A program made the position numbers and the translations under genes. A stretch of DNA of 64,000 nt, taken from positions 13,793,676 to 13,857,675 of the forward strand of contig CM049311.1 of assembly GCA_026874595.1 (NCBI GenBank), in the 5' to 3' direction. The stretch is from Sipunculus nudus (Eukaryota > Annelida > Sipuncula > Golfingiida > Sipunculidae). The notes under the pieces are model-generated. The model ran no database searches. It was not told the origin of the DNA and was given only the letters and a program-made list of their open reading frames with translations. Of this stretch, positions 23,891-35,485 are shown one piece after another. Position 1 is the stretch's first letter. Every line of letters begins with the position of its first letter.

Positions 23891-26800
23891 ATGAAGCTAG
23901 CTGTGGTTTCTGGCAAAGAAAAGATGGACACGGACACAGTGCCAGTTCAGGTAAGTCACAATATGTTACGGGATTTAATTCATTTTTTCTAAAACAGATA
24001 CATAAGAACTTTTAACTTTTAACTTTTCATAAGATCGTTCTATGGTCTATTGCATTGGCTATTGGATTAAGCTAATAACTTCATAGATTATGCATTGGTA
24101 TCATTTTACAGTCTCTTTTCCTTTATCTAGTGGACGGAGCTCATTCAAAATAATGCGCAGCGCTTGCTGTGACCCTGTGTGTTTGGTGTCTGTTCCAGTG
24201 TTTCAGCCAGCTGTGTGCATGTACTACAACATCACTGCCTAACCCCCAGGCCCATCCAGCTGAAAATGTAAAACATGCACTCCGCAAGCTGAAACAATCG
24301 AATGTGTTTCCAGTGGCCCACTCACTGAGACAGACACCCAAATCACGGGGTCAGAACAAGTGCTGCGCAGCATTTGGTATGCGCTCCGTCCACTAGATAA
24401 AAGGAGCAAGAGGCCTGTGGCTCTGTATATACTACACAGCCACTACTATGTCGGTTCTTTACAAAACATGATTTAAAAATGACTACAAAGAACACTTCTA
24501 TTTCTACAGATTGTTGAACAGCCGAAACCAGAGGAGCAGAAGAGAGGACTTTCCTCCAAGCACCTGTTGATTGCTGGGACAGCCGTCATCTTGGTGGCGG
24601 TGTTGGTGGGCGGTTTCCTCGGGGCCGCTTACATCATGAAACAATCCAACAAAGATCTGACAGACCACTTCAGCAAGGTAAGCCGCCATATTTTGATTAT
24701 TTTGGAGGCTTTAGATGTTATTCGAAAATAATACTAAGTTTTCAGTCATCAGGAAACCAGCCTTATCCCTTGTCTGTGAGAGTTAAGAGAAAATAATTGA
24801 ATACATTTTGTGTTAAATGCTGCGTCATGCTAAATGTCTTATTTAATTCTGGTGGTTTCTTAAACTCAGCACATACAAGTATCTTTTGTATGACCCTGAA
24901 ACAGCCAACGGTAATCCGTTAATCTGACGTGCTCACCCCATCGCTAGATAAAGCAGAGAGTTATTTTGAATTATATTATCGAAAAATCAAGGTTTAGATA
25001 AGCGAAAAAACTGACAGCTTTTAATACCATGTGGAGGATTATTCCACAAATCAAATTATTTTCTAGATTTTAACTTTAAATTCTTCATTTTGAATGATTT
25101 ACGATTTCAGGTGTATGACATGGCGTTCAGAGACAAGGGGAAGGAGGTCCGTGAAACCGTGAGGACCAACAAGGAGGAGAAGACGACGGAGGTCAAGACG
25201 GACAAAGAGGATGGAGAGGAAACGGTGGTCCATAACGACTTCAAACGTGTAAGTAAACCTGAGTATCAATACTAAAATGTCTGGTCCAGGAATTTATATA
25301 CAGTAGGATTTCTATAACCCAACAACGCCAGGCCAAGGGTACCGTTTTGTCCTTAAATCTAAAGTTGGTAAAACGCTGGGCGCTCTCCGCTGGCGACCCG
25401 GGTTCGATCCCCGGCGTGGCTATGAAATTGGATAGCAGGGGCCCGTTGCAGGTCGGTGGTTTTCCCCCTCAGGTTTCAATCCATAGTTGTATAATCCATG
25501 TAATATATATAAGTTCATATTTGACTCTATACGCCAATGCCGCGTCAAGATATTTACCCTGTGACCGGTTTAATGTACCAAAACCAGATCAAGGAAACTC
25601 GAGAAAGGCCGGGATGGCGGAAAAAGCTTATTCTTAAAGCAAGCTATTCATGAACCTATCTTATCTATGGAATTTGTGTGATTTCTGGGTGACCATGCGG
25701 TCATACGAATGAATTCTTTAGACTTTTTTATAACACCTCTGTGACGGATGTATGAGCTGGTTAATATACAGTCTGTTAGTAAACACAGCAATGTTGAAGT
25801 ATGGGATAAACATGTAACCAAGGAGGTTGACTGCTTATGTGCTGAAGTTTAAAGGCCACTTTAGCCGTGAAACACTCTTTGCAAAGCTCAGATTTGTTGG
25901 GCTTGCCGCCATATATGCTTGTTGAATGTGTTCGGATTATTTTGGCGCCCCCACATGTTAGAAACACATGGATATGAATATAATGAAGGTCCTATGTGAG
26001 AGGAATAGCCCTCTCCGGCCTAATTTTATGAAAGGTTCAAGGGGTTATCTTCATTTGATTGACGTCAGATATCGGTATAGTCCCCTTTAATACAGGACTG
26101 ATATTTTGTTTTGTCTGAATGGACATTTAAAAGCAAAACCCACGGTTAACCGGTTTTTCTTTTTTTTTTAGTTCTTGGTGCATCTAAAAAAATATATGTA
26201 ATAATCTAAACACACATTCAAATGGCTTTGATGAAACTTTCAAACGTCGTCTTGATGCCTCATCTTGATCAAAAGTGTATTCATGCTCACCAGCTATGTG
26301 TTTTCCGGGGACCAATTCTTTACACGTCATGGGGAGGTGGTCGTGTTGGAGTCAAGCGTGTGGAATGCTATGTATACACCTACATGAATAATAATCCATG
26401 TTTACAGCTCATTTTTTTCTCAAATTACAAAATTCGATTATACTCTTAAAATAAATACACACTAGAGATGTAATTGTGATGACGTCACTGTTATTAGACA
26501 GGTGATCACGGTCTCCGTTTGCACAAACTAAGAAATATACTCACACAGTATAATTTATTCCATTGATGTAAGCATTATTATTATTTTTATATTATTCCAG
26601 TATATTTATAACTTGCTCAGAAGTCATTCTGTCCTTCCACTAGGCCCTGTGAAAATTATACATATAAAATACATAACCATTAAAATACATATATACATAT
26701 ATATATACATATAATATACACAATAAATCTGTCAGACTAAAATAATAATAAAATCATGGATATTGTGTACATTTAAAATGTAGCATTAAATATTGCATTC

Positions 26801-28212
26801 GCTGCGAATCTTGTGTGAATAACGGAACAGGTGTTGTTTAGTAACAATACAGGTAAATAGGTACAATAAAACAAAAAAAAAACTAATCGAAGATAGAATA
26901 TAAGATACTGTAAAGTATGAAGTTAAGAGCTTTAAAATATAGATTTTGCGCAATGCTTAATGGTCTCTTGCATACCTAAATGCGTCGTTTGATGTAATAA
27001 TTTATGCATAGGGAGGGCTGTCAAGTATTCATATCGTTTTGATACAGACTTCCAGTTCAATGTCTGTACTGACTTTGATCTTCGAACATCAAAATTCAAA
27101 CACCTAGTTAAGATATGGGCTGCCCGTGATGGTGATGAAGTCACTGTTATTTGACAGGGGATCACAGTCTACGCCGTGTCTAAGCCTGGTTCCACCCCTG
27201 TCTGCTACGTGTCGCCACTGAATCGTTCGAAGAACATGGATCCTGAGACTCTGGAGCGTTACCTAAACACCCACCCGGTGAGTGAATAAACACTCAATTA
27301 GCATAAATTAAAATTAATTAATGCTGAAAACGCATACCTCCGCCGTATTTAACTTTTGACTAGGCCATGTCTCAAACATAATAATATACCTTTAATCACT
27401 TGAGAATTAAAAATGTACTACGGTTAACCAGATGAACCTCTGAAAAATCAATTAGTTGATGCTTGTGTGTTACTCATCAATATTTCAACAGATAATACCT
27501 TCTTGAGATATAATCAGGAGGACATTAATATAATGTCTTACGTCACTGAAAGCAAATAAGCAACATCTAAATGGACATAAAAAGTTATTATTTTGATCGC
27601 TGATTTCTTTTGCATGATTAACATGTTTTGGTGTATATAATTGTGTTATCTTATACATGTAATATATTTAGAACATAAATTTCTCATATGACGCCATCCA
27701 ATTTCAGAACCCGCCAAATAAAGAAGCCCCTGAAGAAATTGACGACCAGGAGTCGTACGTCCCAGCAGACGATCCGATCGAGGACGCAGCCTTCTTGGGC
27801 AAGCGGGTGTCCCAGCTGTGCAGGGGCCGTAACATCTACTGGCTGTATCCACAAGACGTCGAAAACAGCAAAAACGGTAGGCTGACATTATATTCTGCTG
27901 TCATCTCTCCAAGGTTTTTTAATCACGTCATATTCTCTTCAACACTAGGGACACGGGAATTACTGCATGGCGAGAGGTGAGGGTGGCTTTTGTGTGGCTT
28001 AACGTACATCGGGATAATGAAAATGAATTATTTAACACCATTTTTTTATTTTTGGGGGGATAAAAAGGCTTTAACGAAAGATATAACGAAAGAACATTCG
28101 TTTAAACTAAAATAGCGAGGCGGCCCGTGAAACTTTACAGTGAAAGCTGTTTAAGAAGACTACCCGTGGGTCTAGGCAAAAGAGGTCTTAATTCACAGAA
28201 GGCCCCCATATC

Positions 28213-28265
<53 letters not shown>

Positions 28266-29161
28266 CAGAATTAAAAAGACGGGTAGACACAGGCTGGTGG
28301 AACAGCGTATAGATTCTGAAAGTCTGAAAGACACTAAAAAATATTCTAATTTTGTGATATTCAGGTATTCAGTTCTACCTTTGGTAAACAACAACATAAA
28401 CTATCAGGAACGATTAACCCCCGCTAGTTCTAACCCCTCCATTAAGGTTTAATGTCAAATCTAAGAAATTTTAGACCCACGAAATTTTCAGAAACCATAG
28501 TATTACATCGAAATAGTGAAATACTCGAGAGAGATTTGAAAGAGAAGGGAAGCATGGAGAGAGGTACAACGATAAGCTTTAGGTTGAATCTATACCTACA
28601 TGTATGTGGAAATGCTTGAGTCTGTTTCAGCACTATGGACCTGATTTGGCATTTTATAGTAAAAATATAATAATTATTATTTTAATCATTACTGCTGGTT
28701 TTGTTATTGTTTTGTTTTGTGTTGTACATTTTCACTTTATAATTGCAGTAGCAGTGGTAGTAGTTCCAGTGGTAGTAGTAGTAATAGTAGTAGTAGTAGC
28801 AGTATTATTATTGTCCTGTATATCATTATTATCGAAACAACAACAACAATAATAATAACAATAATGATAATAATTTATTTAATTATTCATATAGCTCTTC
28901 TTACAATGAATACATAAAACTTACAACAATTAAAATAATAATTTATTTCAAATAGCGCCTCCTATAATGAATTCATAATTTTTTTAGGTTTTAAAAATAG
29001 CAGTGCAGGAGTAAAAGATTGTATGAATAACATCATAATTGGAACTACGATCCTGTAGACTATAATTATCATTATTAGTATTGTTGTTATTATTATTGTT
29101 ATCTTGTTATCATTTTTATTATTATTATGGGTATTATTCAAGTTTTGTTTTTGTTATTGTT

Positions 29162-29213
<52 letters not shown>

Positions 29214-29448
29214 GTTATCAGAAACGAAGGCGACAGAGAAACGTGAGAAACGAGCAGTTGACGGGAGAAGTTGTCCAGCGTACAGTGGGTACAGGAAGTG
29301 GTTCAGAGTTACCCAACCGACACACTGTCTTTTCTGCTGTGTCTTTGACTACTACACGGTTCGTTACTACTCCGGCGGCTGGAGGTTGCGCATAATCATG
29401 ACACGCCCGTGGAAGTGTTATTTACTGCCGAGGTACTATTGCTACTGA
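23891..29448 (+). CDS. BRICHOS-1: type II membrane BRICHOS precursor with furin-released six-Cys peptide
   Basis: Exons read by eye: 23891-23950, 24510-24677, 25111-25248, 27158-27277, 27708-27876, 29222-29448. All introns are GT-AG, four in phase 0 and the last in phase 1; total 882 nt, 293 aa. Residues 1-38 are a short cytosolic tail with no signal peptide. Residues 39-63 are one hydrophobic helix rich in V, L and G. A charged Lys/Glu linker follows (exon 3), then a BRICHOS domain from about residue 115 (NDF motif) to 210, with the family's two cysteines at C138 (VCYVSPLN) and C200 (LCRGRNIYWL) and an NRS sequon at N144. A furin-type site REKR ends at 229, and 64 residues with six Cys follow. 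BRICHOS domains chaperone the folding of the client segment in their own precursor. I infer anchoring in the secretory membrane followed by proteolytic release. Function could be antimicrobial (arenicin/alvinellacin precursors) or matrix regulatory (chondromodulin/tenomodulin). Its paralog lies convergently at 43353-39062. Confidence 0.9.
24124..24399. mobile_element. Palindromic MITE in intron 1 of BRICHOS-1
   Basis: A 276-bp element with perfect terminal inverted repeats (TATCTAGTGGACGGAGC at 24124-24140, its reverse complement at 24383-24399). A TA lies at each end, as in a Tc1/mariner-type target duplication. The inner arms also pair (GCGCAGCGCTTG near the left end, CAAGTGCTGCGC near the right), so the whole unit can fold into a hairpin. 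The short open frames on both strands here follow from the palindrome. BRICHOS-2 lacks it in the matching intron. Confidence 0.8.
25365..25640 (+). mobile_element. tRNA-related SINE-like insertion in intron 3 of BRICHOS-1
   Basis: A tRNA T-arm-like stretch (GACCCGGGTTCGATCCCCGG) carries a perfect pol III B box, GGTTCGATCC. The A box is poor, no cloverleaf can be drawn, and the downstream body is unrelated to any tRNA. This family differs from the more common SINE in the window. Confidence 0.5.
26478..26525 (+). repeat. Duplicate of the intron 3/exon 4 junction (pseudo-exon 4 start)
   Basis: GTGATGACGTCACTGTTATT through the acceptor and GTGATCACGGTCTCCG nearly repeats the true junction at about 27133-27177. 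An AG acceptor is kept but the exon reading is lost after about 25 bases. It is most simply a long imperfect target-site duplication of the LINE fragment between the two copies, or a small local duplication. Confidence 0.65.
26530..27122 (-). mobile_element. 5'-truncated LINE 3' end in intron 3 of BRICHOS-1
   Basis: Reading on -, the sequence encodes the end of a LINE ORF2 (WKSVSKRYEYLTALPMHK). This aligns with the post-RT region of the LINE at 17198-20380 (WLTVSKRCEYFICILMHK). An AT-rich 3' UTR follows, with the same terminal motif (CAGGGCCTAGTGGAAG here, CAGGGCCCTGTGGAAG in the full copy) and an AAT-rich tail. It is flanked by two copies of about 45 bp spanning the intron 3/exon 4 boundary. 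Confidence 0.75.
28216..28263. repeat. (TA)n microsatellite in BRICHOS-1 intron 5
   Basis: Perfect TA repeat. Confidence 0.95.
28745..29214. repeat. GTA/AAT/ATT trinucleotide tracts in BRICHOS-1 intron 5
   Basis: Runs of GTA and AGT (28745-28805), AAC/AAT (28838-28875) and ATT (29077-29130, 29164-29212). The last ends 9 bp before the exon 6 acceptor and takes the place of a normal pyrimidine tract. Confidence 0.9.
29254..29445 (+). other. Predicted mature peptide of BRICHOS-1 (64 aa, six Cys)
   Basis: This begins right after the REKR cleavage site, all within exon 6. It has six cysteines (one near the N-terminus, an HC-LF-CC cluster, then KC and a penultimate C), about ten Lys/Arg against two Asp, and many Tyr/Trp. 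A YYSGGW motif and an RIIMTRPW motif are shared with the paralog. Cationic, aromatic and disulfide-rich content fits a beta-hairpin antimicrobial peptide. The RIIM...W stretch near the C-terminus also loosely recalls the end of chondromodulin-type domains. Activity is inferred, not shown. Confidence 0.7.
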
Positions 29449-29819
29449 GCTGATTGACAATGAGTATGTTTATAAACAGGCTTGTGTCAATATGTGTTTA
29501 GTGCATTGACCTTAGCGAGGTACACATGAACCTTTGACTTTAAAATTTGAAAAACTGAATTATCAAATTTCTGTTGTTTAATTTTATTGTGATTAAAAAT
29601 AGCTCTATGATTTCAAGAATGATCTGTTATGCTTTTCCACATGCTTTATTCTGTTTAAGTAGATTTTTATTTTATACCTGCTATTAGGTCTTAATACAAC
29701 CCCTTAAAGCTTGATTGACATTTATCTTGACTATATGCATGATTTTTATAATTAATTTAAAAGTATGAAAATTGTTACCCAGGAGTACTGATGTAATAAT
29801 TTTTTAAACATCACTTTCG

Positions 29820-29825
29820 AATAAA
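29820..29825 (+). terminator. Candidate polyadenylation signal of BRICHOS-1
   Basis: AATAAA about 370 bp after the stop codon. The sequence just after the stop resembles the 3' flank of BRICHOS-2, so a 3' UTR of this length is plausible. Confidence 0.4.
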
Positions 29826-29934
29826 ATCTTTAAAATCATTATCTAATTATTTTTTTGTTCGTGTTTGATTTTGTATGTAAGTGTGTGTGTTTGTTTGTGC
29901 ATGTGATTTTATGTATAAGTCCATGTTCAGCAAA

Positions 29935-30320
29935 ATACGCACAACTGGCATCCTATTGATAAGGCGCAAAACGCCGGGATAGGAGCTGGTGGCTAATTAG
30001 GAGCGTTTATTCCTTACTGTTGTGGCGTACATGAAGGTAGGCTTCATCACGACAATCTTCACAAAAACATATTGGTGGTAGACAAAAACAGGAGTAAGCC
30101 ATATCAGGCCGTTTCTAACTGTGCGCGTGTGTGCAGGTGTTTGTCTGTGCATGTGTGTGTATGTATACTTCCTCATGCGACTTGCCATTTGCGGCATATT
30201 ACATACATCTGGCCTCCTAATGATAAGGCGCACAACGCAGAGAAATGAGGCGGTGGTTAATTAGGCGCGCTTACTTCTTCCTGTTGTGGCGTACATGAAT
30301 ATAGGCCACATCGGAACATA
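29935..30320. repeat. ~250-bp imperfect tandem duplication
   Basis: TGATAAGGCGCAAAACGCCG ... TGTTGTGGCGTACATGAAGG (29957-30035) recurs as TGATAAGGCGCACAACGCAG ... TGTTGTGGCGTACATGAATA (30218-30302). The spacer is TG-rich. Confidence 0.75.
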
Positions 30321-30399
30321 TCTTAAGGTACAGATATTTTTGATGAAGGGAGAATAAATTTTAAATTCCATTTAATTATATCCATATAAATGAAATCTC

Positions 30400-30900
30400 G
30401 TCTAGGTGACTTACCAGGCATGTTTCACATCTTTAATGATTTCAGAAATTCGTATAGTGTCATTTAAGGACTCACATTCCATATTTTCATCAAAATATCT
30501 TTCACAGTATTCATCTACACATACCTTGAATTCTTTATTTACTTCTTGCCTAGATTCTTTCAGTAAATTTCTTATATGCCCCATGCAAACTCTTCCACCA
30601 ATATTATTTAATCTTTCGTTGTCTCTTAATTTTTCTTATCAGCTTCCATAATGTATATGTATAAAAATCCCTCTTGTTAAAGATATCTTCTTAAATAATC
30701 TGTTTTGTGTTATTCCTTTTGTCAACGCAGCTTTTGGCATCTGTTTTTCTCTTCCGTGTATGCTTCTAAGACATGCATATATCAGGTCAACCTTTACTTA
30801 TTCACTCATTGAATTTCTGACAACATCTCTTCTATTTGAATCATAAAACTAATTTCATCAACATAATGATAGATTTGTGACTTTACTTTAGGCAACATAC
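30400..30900 (-). pseudogene. Decayed coding remnant, unrecognised
   Basis: On -, a coherent frame ending at about 30406 reads RVCMGHIRNLLKESRQEVNK then FKVCVDEYCERYFDENMECE and DTIRISEIIKDVKHAW to a stop. Upstream pieces (KVKSQIYHYVDEISFMIQIE) are interrupted by stops. The charge pattern is protein-like, but I cannot assign a family. It may be an old transposon or a processed gene fragment. Confidence 0.35.
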
Positions 30901-31353
30901 ACACATTAAAGTAGTCAATTTTCTTTTTAATTAAAAGCAGGACCACCACCAATGATAATTGCAGTAATATCAATGTATTTATAAACTCATTAAACCCTGG
31001 AAACTTTCCTGAAGCAAACTAATTACCCAACCCATAAATCACTACCATACATTAACTATTTAGTTGTAATCTTTAACAATTCAGCTTTTCATTCTTCGAA
31101 TTCTTGCAACAGATCAATATATCAGTTATACTGAGCATCTTTGAGATCCAGTATCTGCTTCGTTTTCCTATTGTCCCATAGGATGACAGTGGAAAAGGCA
31201 AGCTGCTTTGTGGTCCTTATTTATGTCTCATTGAGTTAGTGACTAAAATAGTGAAAAAATATTTGCACAGGCCTCTTAAAATATTTCAGTAATTGAACAT
31301 CCATACAATTATATTTCCACAAAACTTACATAAAACGTCATGATTGTCAGACT

Positions 31354-31376
31354 CCCCCCCCCCCCCCCCCCCCCCC
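31354..31376. repeat. C23 homopolymer
   Basis: 23 consecutive C on +. The exact length is unreliable in any assembly. Confidence 0.9.
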
Positions 31377-32680
31377 AACATTGTAAAAGGAAATTGTGCC
31401 CCTGGTCAGAGGGCAAAACTAATCGACAGACAAATTGATTTGATTTGAGTGGCGTAGAAGAAAATGTTGGAAATTTTTCTCTCTTTCTATTGTGAATCGT
31501 TATATGAGGGCATGTGGAACAGTTTGATGAAATTCCCTTCAGGTAATAAAACCATATATCTCAGCATCGTCTACCTACACATAACGAGTCATTATAAAAA
31601 CAGTTTCAATCTACCATTGCTTTTATGGATTGTGAATTTGTCGAAACACACACACAAACTTGTACACACAGATTCACTTGTTTTCTTCGGCGTACCCTTG
31701 TTATTGAGTACCAAAATATCTTGATATTGATTACTTGATGTGGCCTATTATTCTACTGCCCCACCTAGAGTTGAAGAGAATGGGGGAAAGTGACCCTTGA
31801 GCATACATATATCACTAATATTCCCCTGTTTTTCTTTATAGAATGTAAGCGCAACTCTGTACATGGCATTATCTTTAAGTAGTGTAGCGTGAGTGTTCGG
31901 AAACGCTTTTGGAAATTGTGCATCCATTGTGTGAAACACTGTTTCCTGATTTGGACTACCTGGAGGTACGCCATATTAATACGATTTTAGGGACTCTCGT
32001 ACGTCAGAGATTAATTTTCACTCCTCCCCCGGCGTAGTTCTCAACAACAGGATGTACGCCGCTACAGGCGAAAAGTACGTTACATCAGTGTTTTTTTTTT
32101 ACACTGGAACGGAATATGTTCCAAAAAATGAGACCACAATGGAGCACTGCTTATCTTGATTGCTGACTCTGTTTATTGACATAATTGATAGGACAGCCTT
32201 GTGAGCTAATTACTGGTAGACTGTCCCTGGGATCATAAGCTCCTCCTGTTTTTGAGTTTTACACTTACAGTCTACAGAATTACCATTCAAATCACTATAT
32301 ATAAATGAAAAGTTATTAAACTAATACTGGAGTGACTTAACTTAAAACTGACCTTAAAATTACATTGTCAATTGTGTTACATTTCAGTTACATAACCAGA
32401 AAGATAATACTTTTGTTTTTGTTTCCTTATCGTGTTCTGTGATCTGCATTTTGCCAGTTACGGTGAGTACTATTCAGAATCCATCAAAAAGGCAGGCAAT
32501 TTCATAATAAAATGATTAAATAATGATCTGTCAAATTATCGGTTTTTAAATTATACTTTGAGAAAATTGAAAGATAATAATCAATCAAATTCGGGAGAAA
32601 TTTGTAGGTATTTTAAGACGTTGCTACAGATCAAAGATGTGAGAGAAAGTATTCCGTAAGTCAACGTAAATATCAAACTC

Positions 32681-32691
32681 TTATATATATA

Positions 32692-32741
<50 letters not shown>
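32681..32741. repeat. (TA)n microsatellite
   Basis: TA repeat with two TTTA interruptions. Confidence 0.95.
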
Positions 32742-33591
32742 GTCACGGAGCACTCAGTTCCCCCGCAAGAAGGGTATGCTTTCATTCCCGTTCGTGTGTG
32801 TGTGTTTTATTTGTTTGTTTGTGTGTGTTTGTGAGTGTTTGTTCACAACATGACTCAAACATGCAGTCATGAACGGATTCTCATGATATTTTTTACAGCG
32901 TTTTGGGAAAGGGCCAAGGAAGAATCAAATAGATTTTGGACTTCCAGGAATATTCCCAAATGTACAGTCTCTTATGAACAAATGAACGTGGGAATATGGG
33001 CCGAATAGGTGTGTGTTAGGGGGGGGGGGGGGGTATTTCAGCACGAATGAACTTGAAAGTATGGGCCGAATAAGAGAAAGAAACACGTTTTTGGGAGCAT
33101 CCCACATAGTGGAGACCTGTATTCCTGAATTTTTATAGTTCTTTTATTTGTGTGGTCAGTGACATTTTCTAATTAAAGTTACGTAAGACAGCTTAAATGC
33201 GACATGTAAATATCTAAGTTCGGCGGATCAGTGCAATCTTTATTAGGTAGTAGTATGACTCATTCTAGTGAACGTTTATGCTCTTTCTTAGAACTGACAG
33301 CGCTTTAGTGCCGTCAGCATGTGGGTTCAATAAGTTAAAACAAATATGGTGTACGATTTCAGAGTGGCCTCATATCCGCTTCAGGAGATTATAGCGTATA
33401 TAAGCACTTAAAAGTCAATTCGTAAACAGGGACCAGGGCTTGACATTAGCGTTAAGTAACATCCTCCCACAAGACATGTAACAAAACTAGAAAGTTCTTA
33501 AATACCGCAAAATTACCTCCGCCAAGTTTCTTGATCATCAAGATCATCTTGAGTACCCGGATTCTAATAAACCCACGACGTTTGCTACGTA

Positions 33592-33596
<5 letters not shown>

Positions 33597-33638
<42 letters not shown>

Positions 33639-33640
33639 CA

Positions 33641-33676
<36 letters not shown>

Positions 33677-33677
33677 A
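33597..33677. repeat. (TA)n/(CATA)n microsatellite
   Basis: TA repeat with CATA interruptions. The poly-Tyr/Ile frame here is an artefact. Confidence 0.95.
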
Positions 33678-33999
33678 ATGGCCACTAATTCGTCTCTATA
33701 GAACCCACAAACGCACACAAAACAGACTAACAGAGTTTTTAAGCATCAGCAGTCAGATCATTATATCATGGATCTTAATTTATGTATTGCGTCAGGATAT
33801 GCGTATAAGAAAAAATACAGCCCAACATAGAATCGCAGGTTATTTTTTTATGCCGAAATACTAGAAAATGGGTTTCACTTTATTTCATGACTAATTTGTG
33901 GAAAACTATACTAATTCACACATTCATGCCACATTCACTCGGTAACTCACAAAGTAACACAAAGCCTTCATGTAGAAACGCTTAAAAGGATGTAATCAG

Positions 34000-34820
34000 G
34001 AGCAATATTTTGTCTATTCTTTCACTCTATCAGTCCAGTTTTGCCTTATACTAAAGTTTCCTAGCAAAAACATCCCATCACACAGTCTCATTACCCATAC
34101 AGCTACCGGTTAGGACCTTGTTATGGTTCTGTGTGCGAGTAAGCATGGTCCACGTGTTTTTGGTTACCATAACATGGTCGCGTTACCAGAGGTCCGATTT
34201 GGTGCATCCGCGACAGATCTCAAACAAAGAGTAGTTCAAACTAGTCCATACATGGACTTTCACGTCCTCTGATATATCTCTGCTGGATGGATTTTAAATC
34301 ACGGCCCTCAATGGACATTACGGCCCATCTGCCGAATGTAAATTCATTGTAGAACATATTTCAACAGATTTGTACGATAGGTACACAGGCCTCAACTGAA
34401 ATGACACGCACCTTTTGCCCCATGTATCGGGTCCCTGGTTGTAGAACATATTTCAACAGATTTGTACGATAGGTACACAGGCCTCAACTGAAATGACACG
34501 CACCTTTTGCCCCATGTATCGGTTCCCTGGTCCAGTGCAACACGCGATTTTTCAGCCAGCGGGAACATGTATTGCATTTTTGGGCAATGTAACTCAGGCC
34601 ATCTCTTGTTTGACAGGTATTGTGGCCCGGGCGATACACGGAGTCCCTCTCGCTATGTTTAGGTTGGCGCCAGCTAGTGATCGCGCTAGATCCACTCTAG
34701 TAAACCAACCCTTTAAGGGCAATATTTTGGCAGGTACTAATTGATTTAAAAAAGAAGACGCTATTTTTCGTGTAAATTCAACATGCTTTATAGCTGATTA
34801 TAGGCCCCTTTAATTAGATA
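34000..34820 (+). repeat. Left arm of a large inverted repeat
   Basis: It shares, in reverse complement and in mirrored order, blocks with 36545-37080: CTATTCTTTCACTCTATCAG, TCCACGTGT...GGTTACCATAA, and GTAAATTCAACATGCTTTAT followed by GGCCCCTTTA. Confidence 0.7.
34349..34532. repeat. 92-bp near-perfect tandem duplication
   Basis: GTAGAACATATTTCAACAGA starts at 34349 and again at 34441. The two units differ at about one base (CGGGTCC against CGGTTCC), so this is a recent duplication inside the left arm. Confidence 0.95.
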
Positions 34821-35238
34821 TAAACCAAGGTTGAGCATCAGGTGACTTGCAAGTCCAAATACATTCCTCAGCAGAATTTAAGCTGGACGCTGCTAAGCTC
34901 TTTTTAGTGTTTCGGGGTACGCTAATGTCTCTCGAGGCCTTCTTTAAACTAGCTCCTTCTACAACAGCTTTTACAGCCAGTCGTAATTATGCATCCTGCC
35001 TAAAGGCACCTCGCGTGGATTTCAAGGTATGCGTAAGAGCCATCTGAAAAGTGAGATAGCATTTTAATCGTTTTCTCTTCTCTCTCTCACACACCACCAC
35101 CATACATATTACATATATAAATAGTGGTCTTAATTCACAGGGGGTCTTATTACACAGGTCAGTTAATACCAATGTGAATGCTTTTGGTTCACTATAATGT
35201 TGGCTTAATAGACAGGTGATCTTTCAGAAAAGTTACAC

Positions 35239-35292
<54 letters not shown>

Positions 35293-35300
35293 TCATGTAT

Positions 35301-35340
<40 letters not shown>

Positions 35341-35485
35341 TTATGTATGGGGTATATTTATATTATTTATATATATTTTTATTTATTTATTAATAAATAT
35401 TAATATAAATATATATATATACATATTTATTTATTTATTCATATATATATATATATTTATTTATATATTATATGTATGTATATGC
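35239..35485. repeat. TA/TTTA microsatellite cluster
   Basis: TA runs with interspersed CATCTCATGTATGGTATA and CATCTTATGTATGGGGTA segments. Confidence 0.95.

Noticed and set aside
24141-24396. Open frames on both strands in BRICHOS-1 intron 1
   Set aside because: They lie entirely within the palindromic MITE and mirror each other.
25365-25425. Possible tRNA gene in BRICHOS-1 intron 3
   Set aside because: Only the T-arm/B box is convincing; there is no cloverleaf or acceptor stem.
28604-28917. Val/Ser/Ile-rich frames in intron 5
   Set aside because: They are trinucleotide repeats inside a well-defined intron.
33452-33718. Frame rich in Tyr/Ile
   Set aside because: It translates a TA microsatellite.
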